The notes: generated by a model from the sequence alone, not told the origin. Shown: positions 39,524 through 49,201, numbered from the stretch's first letter. The stretch: 64,000 nt of DNA from JAFAZJ01 sp050183765 (GCA_050183765.1 JBFXAZ010000014.1:3536-67535), one strand, 5' to 3'. A program made the numbers and translations.

Positions 39524-40444
39524 ATGACCAGCTACTTCCTCCGCCGCGTGCTGCAGGGGCTGATCAGCATCGTCGGCGCCAGCATCGTGATCTTCTTCGT
39601 CTCGAGGCTGAGCGGCGATCCGATCGTGCTGCTGCTGCCCAACGAGGCGCCGCCTGCCGTGATCGAGCAGACGCGCATCGAGATGGGGCTCAACGAGCCG
39701 GTGTGGAAGCAGTACCTGATCTTCGCCGGCAAGGCGCTGACCGGCGATTTCGGCAAGTCCTATCGCTGGCAGGCGCCGGCGCTGGACCTGGTGCTCGATC
39801 GCCTGCCGGCGACCATCGGTCTGGCGCTGGCGGCGCTCGCCTTCTCGATCCTGCTCGCCGTGCCGTTCGGCGTGCTGTCGGCGGTGCACCGGGGCACGTG
39901 GATCGACACCCTGGGCAAGGGCTTCGCCATGCTCGGCCAGGCGATGCCGAATTTCTGGGTCGGCCTGCTGCTGATCCTGGTCTTCGCCATCCACCTCGAC
40001 ATCCTGCCGGCCTACGGCACCGGCTCGCCGGCGCACATCATCATGCCGGCCATCGCGCTGGGCTGGTATCCGGTGGCGGCACAGACGCGCATCGTGCGTT
40101 CGGCGATGCTCGACGTGCTCGACAGCGACTACATCCGCATGGGTCGCGCCGTCGGCGCCAGCGAAGGCGTACTGGTGTGGAAGTACGCGCTGCGCAACGC
40201 GGCGATCCCGCTGGTCACCATCCTCGGCGTCTATTTCGCCGCCATGCTGGGCGGCGCCTTCGTCGTCGAGACGGTCTTCGCCTGGCCGGGCGTGGGCCGT
40301 ACCGTGGTCGAGGCGGTCTTCTCGCGCGACTTCCCGGTGGTGCAGGTCGGCGTGCTGCTGACCTCGATCCTGTTCGTCGCCTCGAACCTGCTGGTCGACC
40401 TGTCCTACGGCTTCATCGACCCGCGCATCCGCTATGACCGCTGA
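39524..40444 (+). CDS. Dipeptide-type ABC transporter permease (DppB-like)
   Basis: A 306-residue inner-membrane permease with the DppB N-terminal block 'FFVSRLSGDPIVLLLP', the EAA-like loop 'SDYIRMGRAVGASEGVLVWKYALRN' and the C-terminal 'LVDLSYGFIDPRIRYDR'. About six membrane helices. It overlaps the next permease gene by 11 bases. Its ribosome binding site comes from the end of the family A repeat. Confidence 0.93.
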   Translation: MTSYFLRRVLQGLISIVGASIVIFFVSRLSGDPIVLLLPNEAPPAVIEQTRIEMGLNEPVWKQYLIFAGKALTGDFGKSYRWQAPALDLVLDRLPATIGLALAALAFSILLAVPFGVLSAVHRGTWIDTLGKGFAMLGQAMPNFWVGLLLILVFAIHLDILPAYGTGSPAHIIMPAIALGWYPVAAQTRIVRSAMLDVLDSDYIRMGRAVGASEGVLVWKYALRNAAIPLVTILGVYFAAMLGGAFVVETVFAWPGVGRTVVEAVFSRDFPVVQVGVLLTSILFVASNLLVDLSYGFIDPRIRYDR

Positions 40445-41321
40445 CGCGACCCTCGTTCCGACGCTGCCGCGGCGCGGGCTGCTGTCGCGCCTGCGCGGCC
40501 GCGGCCTGCCCTGGGTCTCGATGATCATCCTTGCCCTGGTGGTGATCGCGGCGATCTTCGGCGAGGCGATCGCGCCGCACGATCCCAACGGCCTCAATCT
40601 CGGCGTCGCCTTCCGGCCGCCGGTCTGGGCGGCGAAGGGCGAATGGGCCTATCCGCTGGGCACCGACAATCTCGGCCGCGATATCCTCAGCCGCATCATC
40701 ACCGGGGCGCGCGTCTCGCTGGTCTCGGCGCTCTACGCCATCGCTTTCGCCGGCAGCATCGGTGCGCTGGTCGGCATGATCTCGGGTTATTTCGGCGGTG
40801 TCGTCGACGCCATCATCATGCGGCTGGTCGACATCCAGATGTCGATCCCGGCGCTCGCCCTGGCGCTGGTGATCGCCGCGGTGTTCGGCGCCGATTTCGA
40901 CACGGTGGTCATCGTCATCATCGTCACCTACTGGACCTGGTACGCGCGCATCGTGCGCGGCGAGATCCTGTCGCTGAAGGAACGCGACTACGTCGCGCTG
41001 GCCAGGGTCGCGGGCTGCGGAACCGCCACCATCTTCTTCCGCCACCTGCTGCCCAACATCATGAACACCCTGCTGGTGCTCGCCACGCTGCAGGTCGGCC
41101 AGGTGATCATCTTCGAGGCGTCGCTGAGCTTCCTCGGCCTGGGCATCCAGGCGCCCGACGTGTCGTGGGGCCTGATGCTGGCCGACGCGCGCGGCTACAT
41201 CACCAACGCGTGGTGGGCGATCACCATGCCGGGCATCGCCATCATGATCACCTGCCTGTCGGCCAACATGATCGGCGACTGGCTGCGCGACACCTTCGAT
41301 CCCAAGCGGCGGCAATTGTGA
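40434..41321 (+). CDS. Dipeptide-type ABC transporter permease (DppC-like)
   Basis: A 295-residue inner-membrane permease. It shows the DppC segment 'YPLGTDNLGRDILSRIITGARVS', the EAA-type loop 'KERDYVALARVAGCGTATIFFRHLLPN' and the end 'GDWLRDTFDPKRRQL'. It partners the preceding DppB-like protein and overlaps its gene, then is separated from the ATPase genes by a family B palindromic repeat. Confidence 0.93.
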   Translation: MTADATLVPTLPRRGLLSRLRGRGLPWVSMIILALVVIAAIFGEAIAPHDPNGLNLGVAFRPPVWAAKGEWAYPLGTDNLGRDILSRIITGARVSLVSALYAIAFAGSIGALVGMISGYFGGVVDAIIMRLVDIQMSIPALALALVIAAVFGADFDTVVIVIIVTYWTWYARIVRGEILSLKERDYVALARVAGCGTATIFFRHLLPNIMNTLLVLATLQVGQVIIFEASLSFLGLGIQAPDVSWGLMLADARGYITNAWWAITMPGIAIMITCLSANMIGDWLRDTFDPKRRQL

Positions 41322-41336
41322 TGATGATGGGTCCAT

Positions 41337-41480
41337 ACCTTCCCCCGCTGGCGGGGGAAGGTGGCGCGAAGCGCCGGATGGGGGTGGCCGCTCGACCTTG
41401 CTCGGCCGGTCGTGACTGGACGCGATGCCCGCACCCCCATCCGCCCTTCGGGCACCTTCCCCCGCAGGGCGGGGGAAGGT
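41337..41480. repeat. Palindromic intergenic repeat, family B (copy 1)
   Basis: A 144-bp near-palindrome whose ends are hairpins with arms ACCTTCCCCCGC / GCGGGGGAAGGT. An inner inverted pair (GCCGGATGGGGGTGG-type) resembles the GCGGATGAGGGG core of family A. It lies between dppC- and dppD-like genes, and its last arm GGGGGAAGGT serves as the ribosome site for ATG 41489. Confidence 0.9.
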
Positions 41481-41488
41481 AGGTGCCC

Positions 41489-42478
41489 ATGGGTCAACCT
41501 CTGCTGCGCGTCGAGAACCTGCGCACGCACCTCTTCCTCAAGCGCGGCGTGCTCAAGGCCGTCGACGGCGTGAGCCTGCATGTCGACGAGGGCGAGACGC
41601 TCGGTCTCGTGGGCGAATCGGGCTCGGGCAAGAGCATGACCAGCCTGTCGATCATGCGCCTGCTGCCTAAGCAAAGCGGGCGCATCGTCGATGGTCATGT
41701 GTGGCTGGACGGCACCGATCTCGCGACGCTGCCCGAGGACGAGATGGCGCGCGACTGGCGCGGCCGGCGCGTGTCGATGGTGTCGCAGGATCCGATGACC
41801 TCGCTGAACCCGGTGTTCACCGTGGGCGATCAGGTCGGCGCGCCGTTCCGCTACCACAAGCTGGCGCAGGGTGCGCAGGCCGTGCGCGAGGCCGTGGTCA
41901 AGGTGCTGGGCCGCGTGCGTATCCCCTCGCCGGAGAAGCGGCTCGACAACTACCCGCACCAATTTAGCGGCGGCATGCGCCAGCGCGTGGTCGCGGCCAT
42001 GGCGATCGCCTGCGCGCCGCGGCTGCTGATCGCCGACGAGCCGACCAGCAACCTCGACGTCACCATCCAGGTGCAGATGATCGAGCTGTTCCGCGAGCTG
42101 CAGCGCGACAGCGGACTGGGCATCATCCTGATCACCCACGATCTGGGCGTCGCCGCGTCGATCTGCGATCGCGTCGCCGTCATGTACGCCGGCCGCATCG
42201 TCGAGGTCGGCGACGTGCGCACCATGTATCGCCAGGCGGCGCATCCCTACACGCAGGCGCTGCTGAACTCGATCCCGCATCTGGGCCAGCGCCGCCGGCG
42301 CCTCTACGCCATCGGCGGCCAGCCGCCCAGCCTGATCGATCCGCCGGTGGGCTGCCGCTTCGCGCCGCGCTGCCCGCGCCGCACGGCCAAGTGCGACGCC
42401 GAGTATCCGCCCGAGGTCGAACTCGCGCCCGGTCACGTCGCGGCGTGCTGGCATCCCGGGCCGGGAGCTGTGGCATGA
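41489..42478 (+). CDS. Dipeptide-type ABC transporter ATP-binding protein (DppD-like)
   Basis: A 329-residue ATPase with Walker A 'GESGSGKSM', signature 'FSGGMRQRVVAAMAIA', Walker B 'LLIADEP' and the oligopeptide ATPase C-terminal domain with Cys cluster ('GCRFAPRCPRRTAKC'). I prefer ATG 41489; GTG 41483 is in frame two codons upstream. It overlaps the DppF-like gene by ATGA (42475-42478). Confidence 0.93.
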   Translation: MGQPLLRVENLRTHLFLKRGVLKAVDGVSLHVDEGETLGLVGESGSGKSMTSLSIMRLLPKQSGRIVDGHVWLDGTDLATLPEDEMARDWRGRRVSMVSQDPMTSLNPVFTVGDQVGAPFRYHKLAQGAQAVREAVVKVLGRVRIPSPEKRLDNYPHQFSGGMRQRVVAAMAIACAPRLLIADEPTSNLDVTIQVQMIELFRELQRDSGLGIILITHDLGVAASICDRVAVMYAGRIVEVGDVRTMYRQAAHPYTQALLNSIPHLGQRRRRLYAIGGQPPSLIDPPVGCRFAPRCPRRTAKCDAEYPPEVELAPGHVAACWHPGPGAVA

Positions 42479-43440
42479 GCCTGCTCGAGGTGCGCGACCT
42501 GAAGAAGCACTTCCGCGTCGGCGGCGGGCTGCTGCAGAGCGGCGGGACCGTGAAGGCGGTCGACGGCGTGAGCTTCGCGGTGAACGAAGGCGAGACCTTC
42601 GCGCTGGTTGGCGAATCGGGCTGCGGCAAGACCACCATCGCCAAGCTGGTGCTGATGCTCGAGCGTCCGACCTCGGGTTCGATCCTGTTCGACGGCCAGG
42701 ATCTGACGTCGTTGGGCAGCGCCGGCGTGAAGGCCTATCGCCGCCAGGTGCAGACGGTGTTCCAGGACCCCTACGCCTCGCTCAATCCGCGCCTGCGCGT
42801 GCGCACCATCATCGCCGAGCCGATCCTGGCGCACGGCCGGCCCGATCGCGCCCAATTGCGCAAGCGCGTCGAGGAGGTGCTCGACGTCGTCGGCCTGCCG
42901 AAGACGGCCGCCGATCTCTTCCCGCACGAGTTCAGCGGCGGCCAGCGCCAGCGCGTCGCCATCGCCCGCGCGCTGGCGCTCAATCCGCGCTGCATCGTGC
43001 TCGACGAGCCGATCTCGGCGCTCGACGTGTCGATCCGCGCGCAGGTCCTGAACCTGCTCGCCGACATCCAGGAGCGCTTCCGGCTGACCTACCTGATCAT
43101 CGCCCACGACCTGGCGCTGGTGGAGCATTTCAGCACGCGCGTGGGCGTGATGTACCTCGGCAACATGGTCGAGGCCGGGCCGACCAGCGAGGTCTTCGCC
43201 CGTCCGCGCCATCCCTACACCCAGGCCCTGCTCGCCTCGGTGCCGCGGCCCGATCCCGATCACCGCCCGCCGGTCGACGCGATCCGTGGCGAGATCGCCA
43301 GCGCCATGGCGCCGCCTTCGGGCTGCAAGTTCCATCCGCGCTGCCCGCACGCCATGCCGAAGTGCAACACCGAGTTCCCGGCCTGGCGCAACCTGGGCGC
43401 CACCCATGCCGCCGCCTGCCATCTGCTGGAGTTGACCTGA
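42475..43440 (+). CDS. Dipeptide-type ABC transporter ATP-binding protein (DppF-like)
   Basis: A 321-residue ATPase with Walker A 'GESGCGKTT', signature 'FSGGQRQRVAIARALA', Walker B 'CIVLDEP' and the C-terminal Cys-containing domain ('GCKFHPRCPHAMPKC'). It forms a heterodimer with the preceding DppD-like subunit. Its stop overlaps the start of the CoA-transferase gene (TGATG at 43438-43442), which ties the transporter directly to CoA chemistry. Confidence 0.93.
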   Translation: MSLLEVRDLKKHFRVGGGLLQSGGTVKAVDGVSFAVNEGETFALVGESGCGKTTIAKLVLMLERPTSGSILFDGQDLTSLGSAGVKAYRRQVQTVFQDPYASLNPRLRVRTIIAEPILAHGRPDRAQLRKRVEEVLDVVGLPKTAADLFPHEFSGGQRQRVAIARALALNPRCIVLDEPISALDVSIRAQVLNLLADIQERFRLTYLIIAHDLALVEHFSTRVGVMYLGNMVEAGPTSEVFARPRHPYTQALLASVPRPDPDHRPPVDAIRGEIASAMAPPSGCKFHPRCPHAMPKCNTEFPAWRNLGATHAAACHLLELT

Positions 43441-45662
43441 TGGTCGCGCCGCTTTCCGGTCTGCGTGTCCTGGAGATGCCCGGTGGCGTTGCCACGCGCT
43501 ATTGCGGCCGCCTGTTCGCCAAGCACGGCGCCACCGTGCTGCAGCTGGGCGCGCCCGATCCGACCGGTGTCGGCTACGGCGGCAAGGCGAGCGAGGCCTA
43601 CGCCGTCTGGCTCGACCACGGCAAGCAGCGCGTCGAGGCGATCGCGGCCGCCGGCACGCTCGACCTGATCATCGCCGGCCAGAGCGTCGCCGATGTCGCG
43701 GCGGCCGATGCCGCGCGTGCCGCCGACACGATCCGCGTCGGCCTCACTTGGTTCGCACCGGATGGGCCGTACCGCGACTGGACCGGCAGCGACGCGGTGA
43801 TCCAGGCGATGAGCGGCGTGGCCTATGTCACGGGTCCGAAGGACGGCCGGCCGCTGCTGCCGCGTGGGCACGCGCCGCAGGTCGTCGCCGGCGCCACCGC
43901 CTTCATCGCCGCGTTGGCTGCGATCATCGGTCGTGACAACGGCTGGAGCGGCAGGCGCGTCGATCTCGACATCCTGAGCGCCAACATGTGCTTCTCCGAG
44001 GGCGGCGCCGCTGCATTGGCGCTGACCGGCGACAAGGTGGTGCGTCGCGGTGTCAACCGCTTCACCCCGACCTTCCCCGGCGGCATCTACCAGGCGAGCG
44101 ACGGCTGGATCGGCGTCACGGCGCTGACGCCGGCGCAATGGGCCTCGTTCTGCGACATGATCGGCCATCCCGACATGGCGAAGGACAAGCGCAACGCCAC
44201 GTCGCTGCAGCGCCTGGAGCGCGCCGACGAGCTCGATCCGATCCTGGTTCCGGCACTGCGCGCGAAGTCGGCGAAGTGGCTGCTCGGGGAGGGCCAGCGC
44301 CGTCGCATTCCCTTGGCGCCGGTGCCGAGCCTCGCCGACCTGCCGCGGACGCTGCACTGGCAGGGCCGGGCCAGCATCCTGCCGGTGCCCGGCGTGCACG
44401 CCTTCGGGCCGAGCATGCCGTTTCATATCGAGACCGGCGCGGCGGATCCTGCGACGCCCGAACGGCGTACGAGCGCGCCGAAGCTGCCGCTCGAGGGCAT
44501 CCGCGTGCTCGACCTGACCATGGGCTGGGCCGGTCCGCTGGCGGCGCGGCATTTCGCCGACATGGGCGCCGATATCGTGAAGGTCGAGTCATGCGCGCAC
44601 TACGACTGGTGGCGCGGCTTCGACGGCATCATCGACGGCGATCCGCCGCCCTACGAGACGCGCCACTCCTTCCTGATGGTCAACCGCAACAAGCGCGGCG
44701 TGACGCTCGACCTGAAGGCCGAGAGCGGCGTCGCGCTGGTGCGCAGGCTGGCGGCGCGCGCCGACGTGATGATCGAGAACTACGCGCCCGGCGTGCTCGA
44801 CCGTCTGGGCATCGGTCCGAAGGCGATGACCGAAGCCGTGCCCGGCCTGATCGGCATCTCGATGGGCGCCTTCGGCGCCAGCGGTCCGTGGAGCGGCTTC
44901 CGGGCCTATGGCTCGACCGTCGAGCAGGCCTCGGGCCTGCCCTTCGCCAATGGCGAGGCCGACGACCCGCCGACCATGCAGCACGTCGCCTATGGCGATC
45001 CGATCGGCGGCCTCTACGGCGCGATCGCCTGCCTGATCGCGCTCTATGGCCGCAAGCACGGCCGCGCCAGCACGGTGATCGATCTCGGCCAGGTCGAATG
45101 CCTGTTCCAGCTCGGCGCCGATGCCATCGTCGCGCAATCGACGCAGAAGGAGCTGCTGGCGCGCGACGGCAGCCGCCATCCGCTCTCGAAGCTGCGCATG
45201 GTCGGCGGCGACAATCCGTGGTGGGCGGTCTCGGCCGAGACCGACGCGCAATGGGACGCCGTCGCGCGCATCGTCGGCGCCGCGCCGACGCTGGATCAGC
45301 GCGCGATGGAAGACGCGGTGCGCCAATGGTCCGCCGGCAAGTCGCGCGACACGATCGTGGCGGCGTTCCAGGCCACCGGCGTGCCATCGGGCCCGGTCCA
45401 TGCGGCTCAGGATCTGCTGACCGATCCGCAGCTCGTCGCCTCCGGCTTCTGGCGCCGCGCCGAGCGGCGCTTCATCGGCGATCACGTGGTGCCGCTGGCG
45501 CCGTATCGCCTGGATGGCGCGACGCCGCCGATGTGGGGCCCGGCGCCGACCCTGGGCGAGCACAACGAGGCTGTGCTGGGCGGCGATCTCGGCCTGACGC
45601 GCGGCGAGCTGGACAGGCTGGCCGCCGACGGCGTGATCGGCACGCGCGCCGTGGCGCCATAG
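43440..45662 (+). CDS. Double-domain CaiB/BaiF family III CoA-transferase
   Basis: A 740-residue protein, about twice the usual length. Two family III CoA-transferase units are joined in tandem. The first starts 'APLSGLRVLEMPGGVATRYCGRLFAKHGA'-like (residues about 2-340) and the second starts 'LEGIRVLDLTMGWAGPLAARHF' near residue 350 and includes 'MVNRNKRGVTLDLK' and 'MGAFGASGPWSGFRAYGSTVEQASG'. Such enzymes move CoA between carboxylic acids and fold as interlocked dimers, so a fused pair could form an internal dimer. The gene overlaps the transporter ATPase gene, suggesting activation of the imported acid. The first unit is more divergent and may be structural only. Confidence 0.88.
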   Translation: MVAPLSGLRVLEMPGGVATRYCGRLFAKHGATVLQLGAPDPTGVGYGGKASEAYAVWLDHGKQRVEAIAAAGTLDLIIAGQSVADVAAADAARAADTIRVGLTWFAPDGPYRDWTGSDAVIQAMSGVAYVTGPKDGRPLLPRGHAPQVVAGATAFIAALAAIIGRDNGWSGRRVDLDILSANMCFSEGGAAALALTGDKVVRRGVNRFTPTFPGGIYQASDGWIGVTALTPAQWASFCDMIGHPDMAKDKRNATSLQRLERADELDPILVPALRAKSAKWLLGEGQRRRIPLAPVPSLADLPRTLHWQGRASILPVPGVHAFGPSMPFHIETGAADPATPERRTSAPKLPLEGIRVLDLTMGWAGPLAARHFADMGADIVKVESCAHYDWWRGFDGIIDGDPPPYETRHSFLMVNRNKRGVTLDLKAESGVALVRRLAARADVMIENYAPGVLDRLGIGPKAMTEAVPGLIGISMGAFGASGPWSGFRAYGSTVEQASGLPFANGEADDPPTMQHVAYGDPIGGLYGAIACLIALYGRKHGRASTVIDLGQVECLFQLGADAIVAQSTQKELLARDGSRHPLSKLRMVGGDNPWWAVSAETDAQWDAVARIVGAAPTLDQRAMEDAVRQWSAGKSRDTIVAAFQATGVPSGPVHAAQDLLTDPQLVASGFWRRAERRFIGDHVVPLAPYRLDGATPPMWGPAPTLGEHNEAVLGGDLGLTRGELDRLAADGVIGTRAVAP

Positions 45663-45665
45663 CGC

Positions 45666-45766
45666 GTCATTCTGAGCGCAGCGAAGGATCCGGCGGTGCT
45701 GCGAACGAACACAGCGTTGCGATGTGATCGCGATACCGCGAGGTCCTTCGCAGCGCCCGGGACGAC
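45666..45766. repeat. Palindromic intergenic repeat, family D (copy 2, degenerate)
   Basis: The left end GTCATTCTGAGCGCAGCGAAGGAT and right end TCCTTCGCAGCGCCCGGGACGAC are imperfect inverted copies of the family D arms. It starts immediately after the CoA-transferase stop and ends about 18 bases before the carboxylase ATG. Confidence 0.8.
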
Positions 45767-45784
45767 GGCAGGAGAGTGGGAAGC

Positions 45785-48700
45785 ATGAAAGGTCTGCTGA
45801 TCGCCAATCGCGGCGAGATCGCGATCCGTGTCGCGCGCACCGCCGCCGACATGGGCATCCGCACCGTCAGCGTGCATTCAGAGGACGATGCGACCTCGCT
45901 GCACACGCGACGCTCGGACGAAACGCGGGCGCTGAAGGGCGTCGGCGTCGCGGCATACCTCGATGTTGCAGGCATCATCGCCGCCGCCAGGGACTCGGGT
46001 TGCGACGCGATCCATCCCGGCTACGGCTTTCTCAGCGAGAACCCGGCCTTCGCGCGCGCCTGCGCCGAGGCCGGCATTACCTTCGTCGGTCCGACGCCCG
46101 AGACTCTCGATCTGTTCGGCGACAAGGCGCAGGCCCGGGCATTGGCCGAGAAGCTTGGCGTGCCCGTCGTGCCCGGCATCTCGAAGGCGACGACGCTCGA
46201 GGAGGCGCGCGCGTTCCTCAAGGCGCATGGCGCGATCATGATCAAGGCGATCGCCGGCGGCGGCGGTCGCGGCATGCGCCCGGTGACGGCGGACACCGAG
46301 CTCGACGAGGCTTTCGCGCGCTGCCGGTCCGAGGCCAGGCAGGCCTTCGGCAACGGCGATGTCTATGTCGAGCGGCTGTTCGCCAGGGCGCGGCACGTCG
46401 AGGTGCAGGTACTGGGCGACGGGTCAGGCGCGGTGAGCCATCTGTGGGAGCGCGAGTGCAGCGTGCAGCGCCAGCGCCAGAAGATCATCGAGGTCGCGCC
46501 GGCGATGACGCTCTCGCCTGAGGTGCGCCAGTCGCTGCTCGACGCCGCGGTGAAGCTGGCCTCGGCGGCGAAGTACCGGGGCGCAGGCACCTTCGAGTTC
46601 CTGGTCGACGCCACCGACAACAGGACCATCGCCTTCATCGAGGCTAATGCGCGCCTGCAGGTCGAGCACACCGTGACCGAGGAGGTCACCGGCATCGATA
46701 TCGTGCGCGCGCAGCTCGCCATCGCCTCGGGCTCGACGCTGGCGGCGCTCGGCCTGACGCAGGACAAGATTCCGTCGCCGCGCGGCATCGCGGTGCAGGC
46801 ACGCGTCAACATGGAGACCATGACCGCCGATGGCGGCGCGCGTCCATCGGGCGGCACGATTTCCGCCTTCGAGCCGCCCAGCGGCCCGGGCATCCGCGTC
46901 GATGCCTTCGGCTATTCGGGCTATCGCACCAGCCCGCGCTTCGATTCGCTGCTGGCCAAGGTGATCGTGCACACGCCGTCCGGTGCGCTGCCCGAGGCGA
47001 TGGCCAAGACCTATCGCGCGCTGTCGGAGTTCCGGATCGCCGGCGTCGCCACCAACATCGGCTTCCTGCAGACGCTGCTGAAGCACGACGATGTACGCGC
47101 CGGAAACGTGCACACCCGCTTCGTCGAGGAGCACATCGGCGAGCTGCTGCAGGGCGAGCATCCGACGCTGTACTTCGCGCCGCAGGCCGCCGCGACCCAG
47201 CCGCGGCTCGCGGGCGCGCGCGTCGATTCGAAGGACCCGTTGGCGGTGCTCAACCACGGCCTCGACGGCCGCGAGCTGCTGCGCGATGCCAGCGAACACT
47301 CGGAAGGCGGCGATCTCGGCGGTCCCGACGGCACCGTGCCGCTGCCGGCGCCGATGCAGGGCACCATCGTCTCGCTCTCCGTCAACGAGGGCGAGATGGT
47401 GCGCGTGGGCCAGTCCATCCTGGTGATGGAGGCCATGAAGATGGAGCACGTCATCAAGGCGACGACCGGCGGCGTGGTGCGCGCGCTTACGGTGGCCAAA
47501 GGCGATACCGTGTTCGAGGCGCACCCGCTGATCTTCGTCGAGCCCAGCGACGAGGCCGGCGCCGCGATCGAGGAGCGTGCCGAGATCGATCTCGACCGCA
47601 TCCGCCCGGATCTCGCCGAGGTGCTGGAGCGCAAGGCCAAGACCACCGACGAGGGCCGGCCCGACGCGGTGGCGCGGCGCCGCAAGACCAACCAGCGCAC
47701 GACGCGCGAGAACATCGCCGACCTCGTCGATCCCGGCAGCTTCGTGGAGTACGGCGCGCTGGTGGTGGCGGCGCGCAGGCGCACGACGCCGATGAAGGAA
47801 CTGATCGAGACCACGCAGGCCGACTCGCTGATCATGGGCCTGGGCCAGATCAACGCCGACAAATTCCCCGACAAGGATGCCCGCGTCGCCGTCGTCGCCT
47901 ACGACTACACGGTGCTGGCCGGCACGCAGGGCAAGAAGGGCCACGAGAAGAAGGACCGCATGTTCAAGCTGGCGGAGACCTGGCGGCTGCCGCTGGTGAT
48001 GCTGGCCGAAGGCGGCGGCGGGCGCGGCAGCGACACCGACACGATCTCGGTCGGCAGCCTGCAGCTCGACACCTTCCACAGGTTTGCGCGGCTCTCGGGC
48101 TCGGTGCCGCTGGTCGGCGTCACCTCGGGCCGCTGCTTCGCCGGCAACGCCGTGCTGCTGGGGTGCTGCGACGTGGTGATCGCCACCGCGAACTCGACCA
48201 TCGGCATGGGCGGCCCGGCGATGATCGAGGGCGGTGGCCTGGGCGTCTTCAAGCCCGAGGAAGTCGGGCCGATGAAGGTGCAGGTTCCCAACGGCGTGGT
48301 CGACATCGCCGTCGAGGACGAGCGAGAGGCCATGGCCGTCGCGCGCCAGTACATCTCGTACTTCCAAGGCCCGTTCCAGGAGTGGAGCTGTCCCGACCAG
48401 CGCAGGCTGCGCCACGCGGTGCCGGAGAACCGGCTGCGCGCCTACGACATGCGCGCGCTGATCGAGACCATGGCCGACACCGACTCTGTGCTCGAGATCC
48501 GCCGCGGCTTCGGCCACGGCATGATCACCGCCTTCATCCGCATCGAGGGCCGGCCGATCGGCGTGGTCGCCAACAACCCCGCCTATCTCGCCGGTGCGAT
48601 CGACAGCCCGGCGGCCGACAAGGCCTCGCGCTTCATGCAGCTGTGCGACGCCTTCGACATCCCGCTGCTCTTCCTCTGCGACACGCCCGGCAACATGGTC

Positions 48701-49156
48701 GGGCCGGAATACGAGAAGACCGCGCTGGTGCGCCATTGCTGCCGCACCTACGTCGTCGGCGCCAACGTCACCGTGCCGACCTTCACCGTGGTGATCCGCA
48801 AGGCCTACGGCCTGGGCGCGCTGGGCATGGCCGGCGGCAGCTTCCACGCCTCGATCTTCTCGATCGCCTGGCCGACCGGCGAGTTCGGCGGCATGGGTCT
48901 GGAGGGCCAGGTCAAGCTCGGCCGCCGCAAGGAGCTGGCGGCGATCACCGACCCGGCCGAGCGGCTGGCCACCTACGAGCGCTACGTCGCGGAGATGTAC
49001 GAGCGCGGCAAGGCGCTGAACACCGCCTCGCTGTTCGAGCTCGACGACGTCATCGACCCCGCCGACACGCGCCGCTGGATCGTGGCAGGGCTGAAATCGG
49101 CCCCGCCGCCGGCGCCGCGCACGGGCAAGAAGCGTGCCTTCGTCGATACGTGGTGA
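45785..49156 (+). CDS. Single-chain acyl-CoA carboxylase (biotin carboxylase-BCCP-carboxyltransferase)
   Basis: A 1123-residue enzyme uniting all three activities of a biotin-dependent acyl-CoA carboxylase. Residues 1-450 are biotin carboxylase ('LIANRGEIAIRVARTA', 'GGGGRGMR', 'EANARLQVEHTVTEEVTG'). A biotinyl domain follows with the modified Lys552 in 'VMEAMKMEHV'. Residues 600-1123 are the carboxyltransferase ('GMGGPAMIEGGGLGVF', 'FLCDTPGNMVGPEYEKTA'). The layout is that of the long-chain acyl-CoA carboxylases described from mycobacteria and proteobacteria, which form homohexamers. Start ATG 45785 with AGGAGAG upstream. Downstream of the CoA-transferase, it probably carboxylates the CoA ester of the imported acid. 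Confidence 0.92.
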   Translation: MKGLLIANRGEIAIRVARTAADMGIRTVSVHSEDDATSLHTRRSDETRALKGVGVAAYLDVAGIIAAARDSGCDAIHPGYGFLSENPAFARACAEAGITFVGPTPETLDLFGDKAQARALAEKLGVPVVPGISKATTLEEARAFLKAHGAIMIKAIAGGGGRGMRPVTADTELDEAFARCRSEARQAFGNGDVYVERLFARARHVEVQVLGDGSGAVSHLWERECSVQRQRQKIIEVAPAMTLSPEVRQSLLDAAVKLASAAKYRGAGTFEFLVDATDNRTIAFIEANARLQVEHTVTEEVTGIDIVRAQLAIASGSTLAALGLTQDKIPSPRGIAVQARVNMETMTADGGARPSGGTISAFEPPSGPGIRVDAFGYSGYRTSPRFDSLLAKVIVHTPSGALPEAMAKTYRALSEFRIAGVATNIGFLQTLLKHDDVRAGNVHTRFVEEHIGELLQGEHPTLYFAPQAAATQPRLAGARVDSKDPLAVLNHGLDGRELLRDASEHSEGGDLGGPDGTVPLPAPMQGTIVSLSVNEGEMVRVGQSILVMEAMKMEHVIKATTGGVVRALTVAKGDTVFEAHPLIFVEPSDEAGAAIEERAEIDLDRIRPDLAEVLERKAKTTDEGRPDAVARRRKTNQRTTRENIADLVDPGSFVEYGALVVAARRRTTPMKELIETTQADSLIMGLGQINADKFPDKDARVAVVAYDYTVLAGTQGKKGHEKKDRMFKLAETWRLPLVMLAEGGGGRGSDTDTISVGSLQLDTFHRFARLSGSVPLVGVTSGRCFAGNAVLLGCCDVVIATANSTIGMGGPAMIEGGGLGVFKPEEVGPMKVQVPNGVVDIAVEDEREAMAVARQYISYFQGPFQEWSCPDQRRLRHAVPENRLRAYDMRALIETMADTDSVLEIRRGFGHGMITAFIRIEGRPIGVVANNPAYLAGAIDSPAADKASRFMQLCDAFDIPLLFLCDTPGNMVGPEYEKTALVRHCCRTYVVGANVTVPTFTVVIRKAYGLGALGMAGGSFHASIFSIAWPTGEFGGMGLEGQVKLGRRKELAAITDPAERLATYERYVAEMYERGKALNTASLFELDDVIDPADTRRWIVAGLKSAPPPAPRTGKKRAFVDTW

Positions 49157-49176
49157 GCGGGCGAGACTTGATTGTG

Positions 49177-49194
49177 GGTAACATATAGGTTACC
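49177..49194. promoter_or_regulatory. Operator candidate for toxin-antitoxin pair
   Basis: GGTAAC-ATATAG-GTTACC is an 18-bp inverted repeat ending 7 bases before the toxin ATG. Its central TATAG could be part of a -10 box. Such sites are normally bound by the antitoxin to autoregulate the operon. Confidence 0.6.
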
Positions 49195-49201
49195 ATAAGC
49201 A

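Noticed and set aside
46424..48847. Open frame of about 800 codons antisense to the acyl-CoA carboxylase
   Set aside because: The sense strand carries three catalytic domains in order. The antisense product has low-complexity His/Arg/Asp content only.
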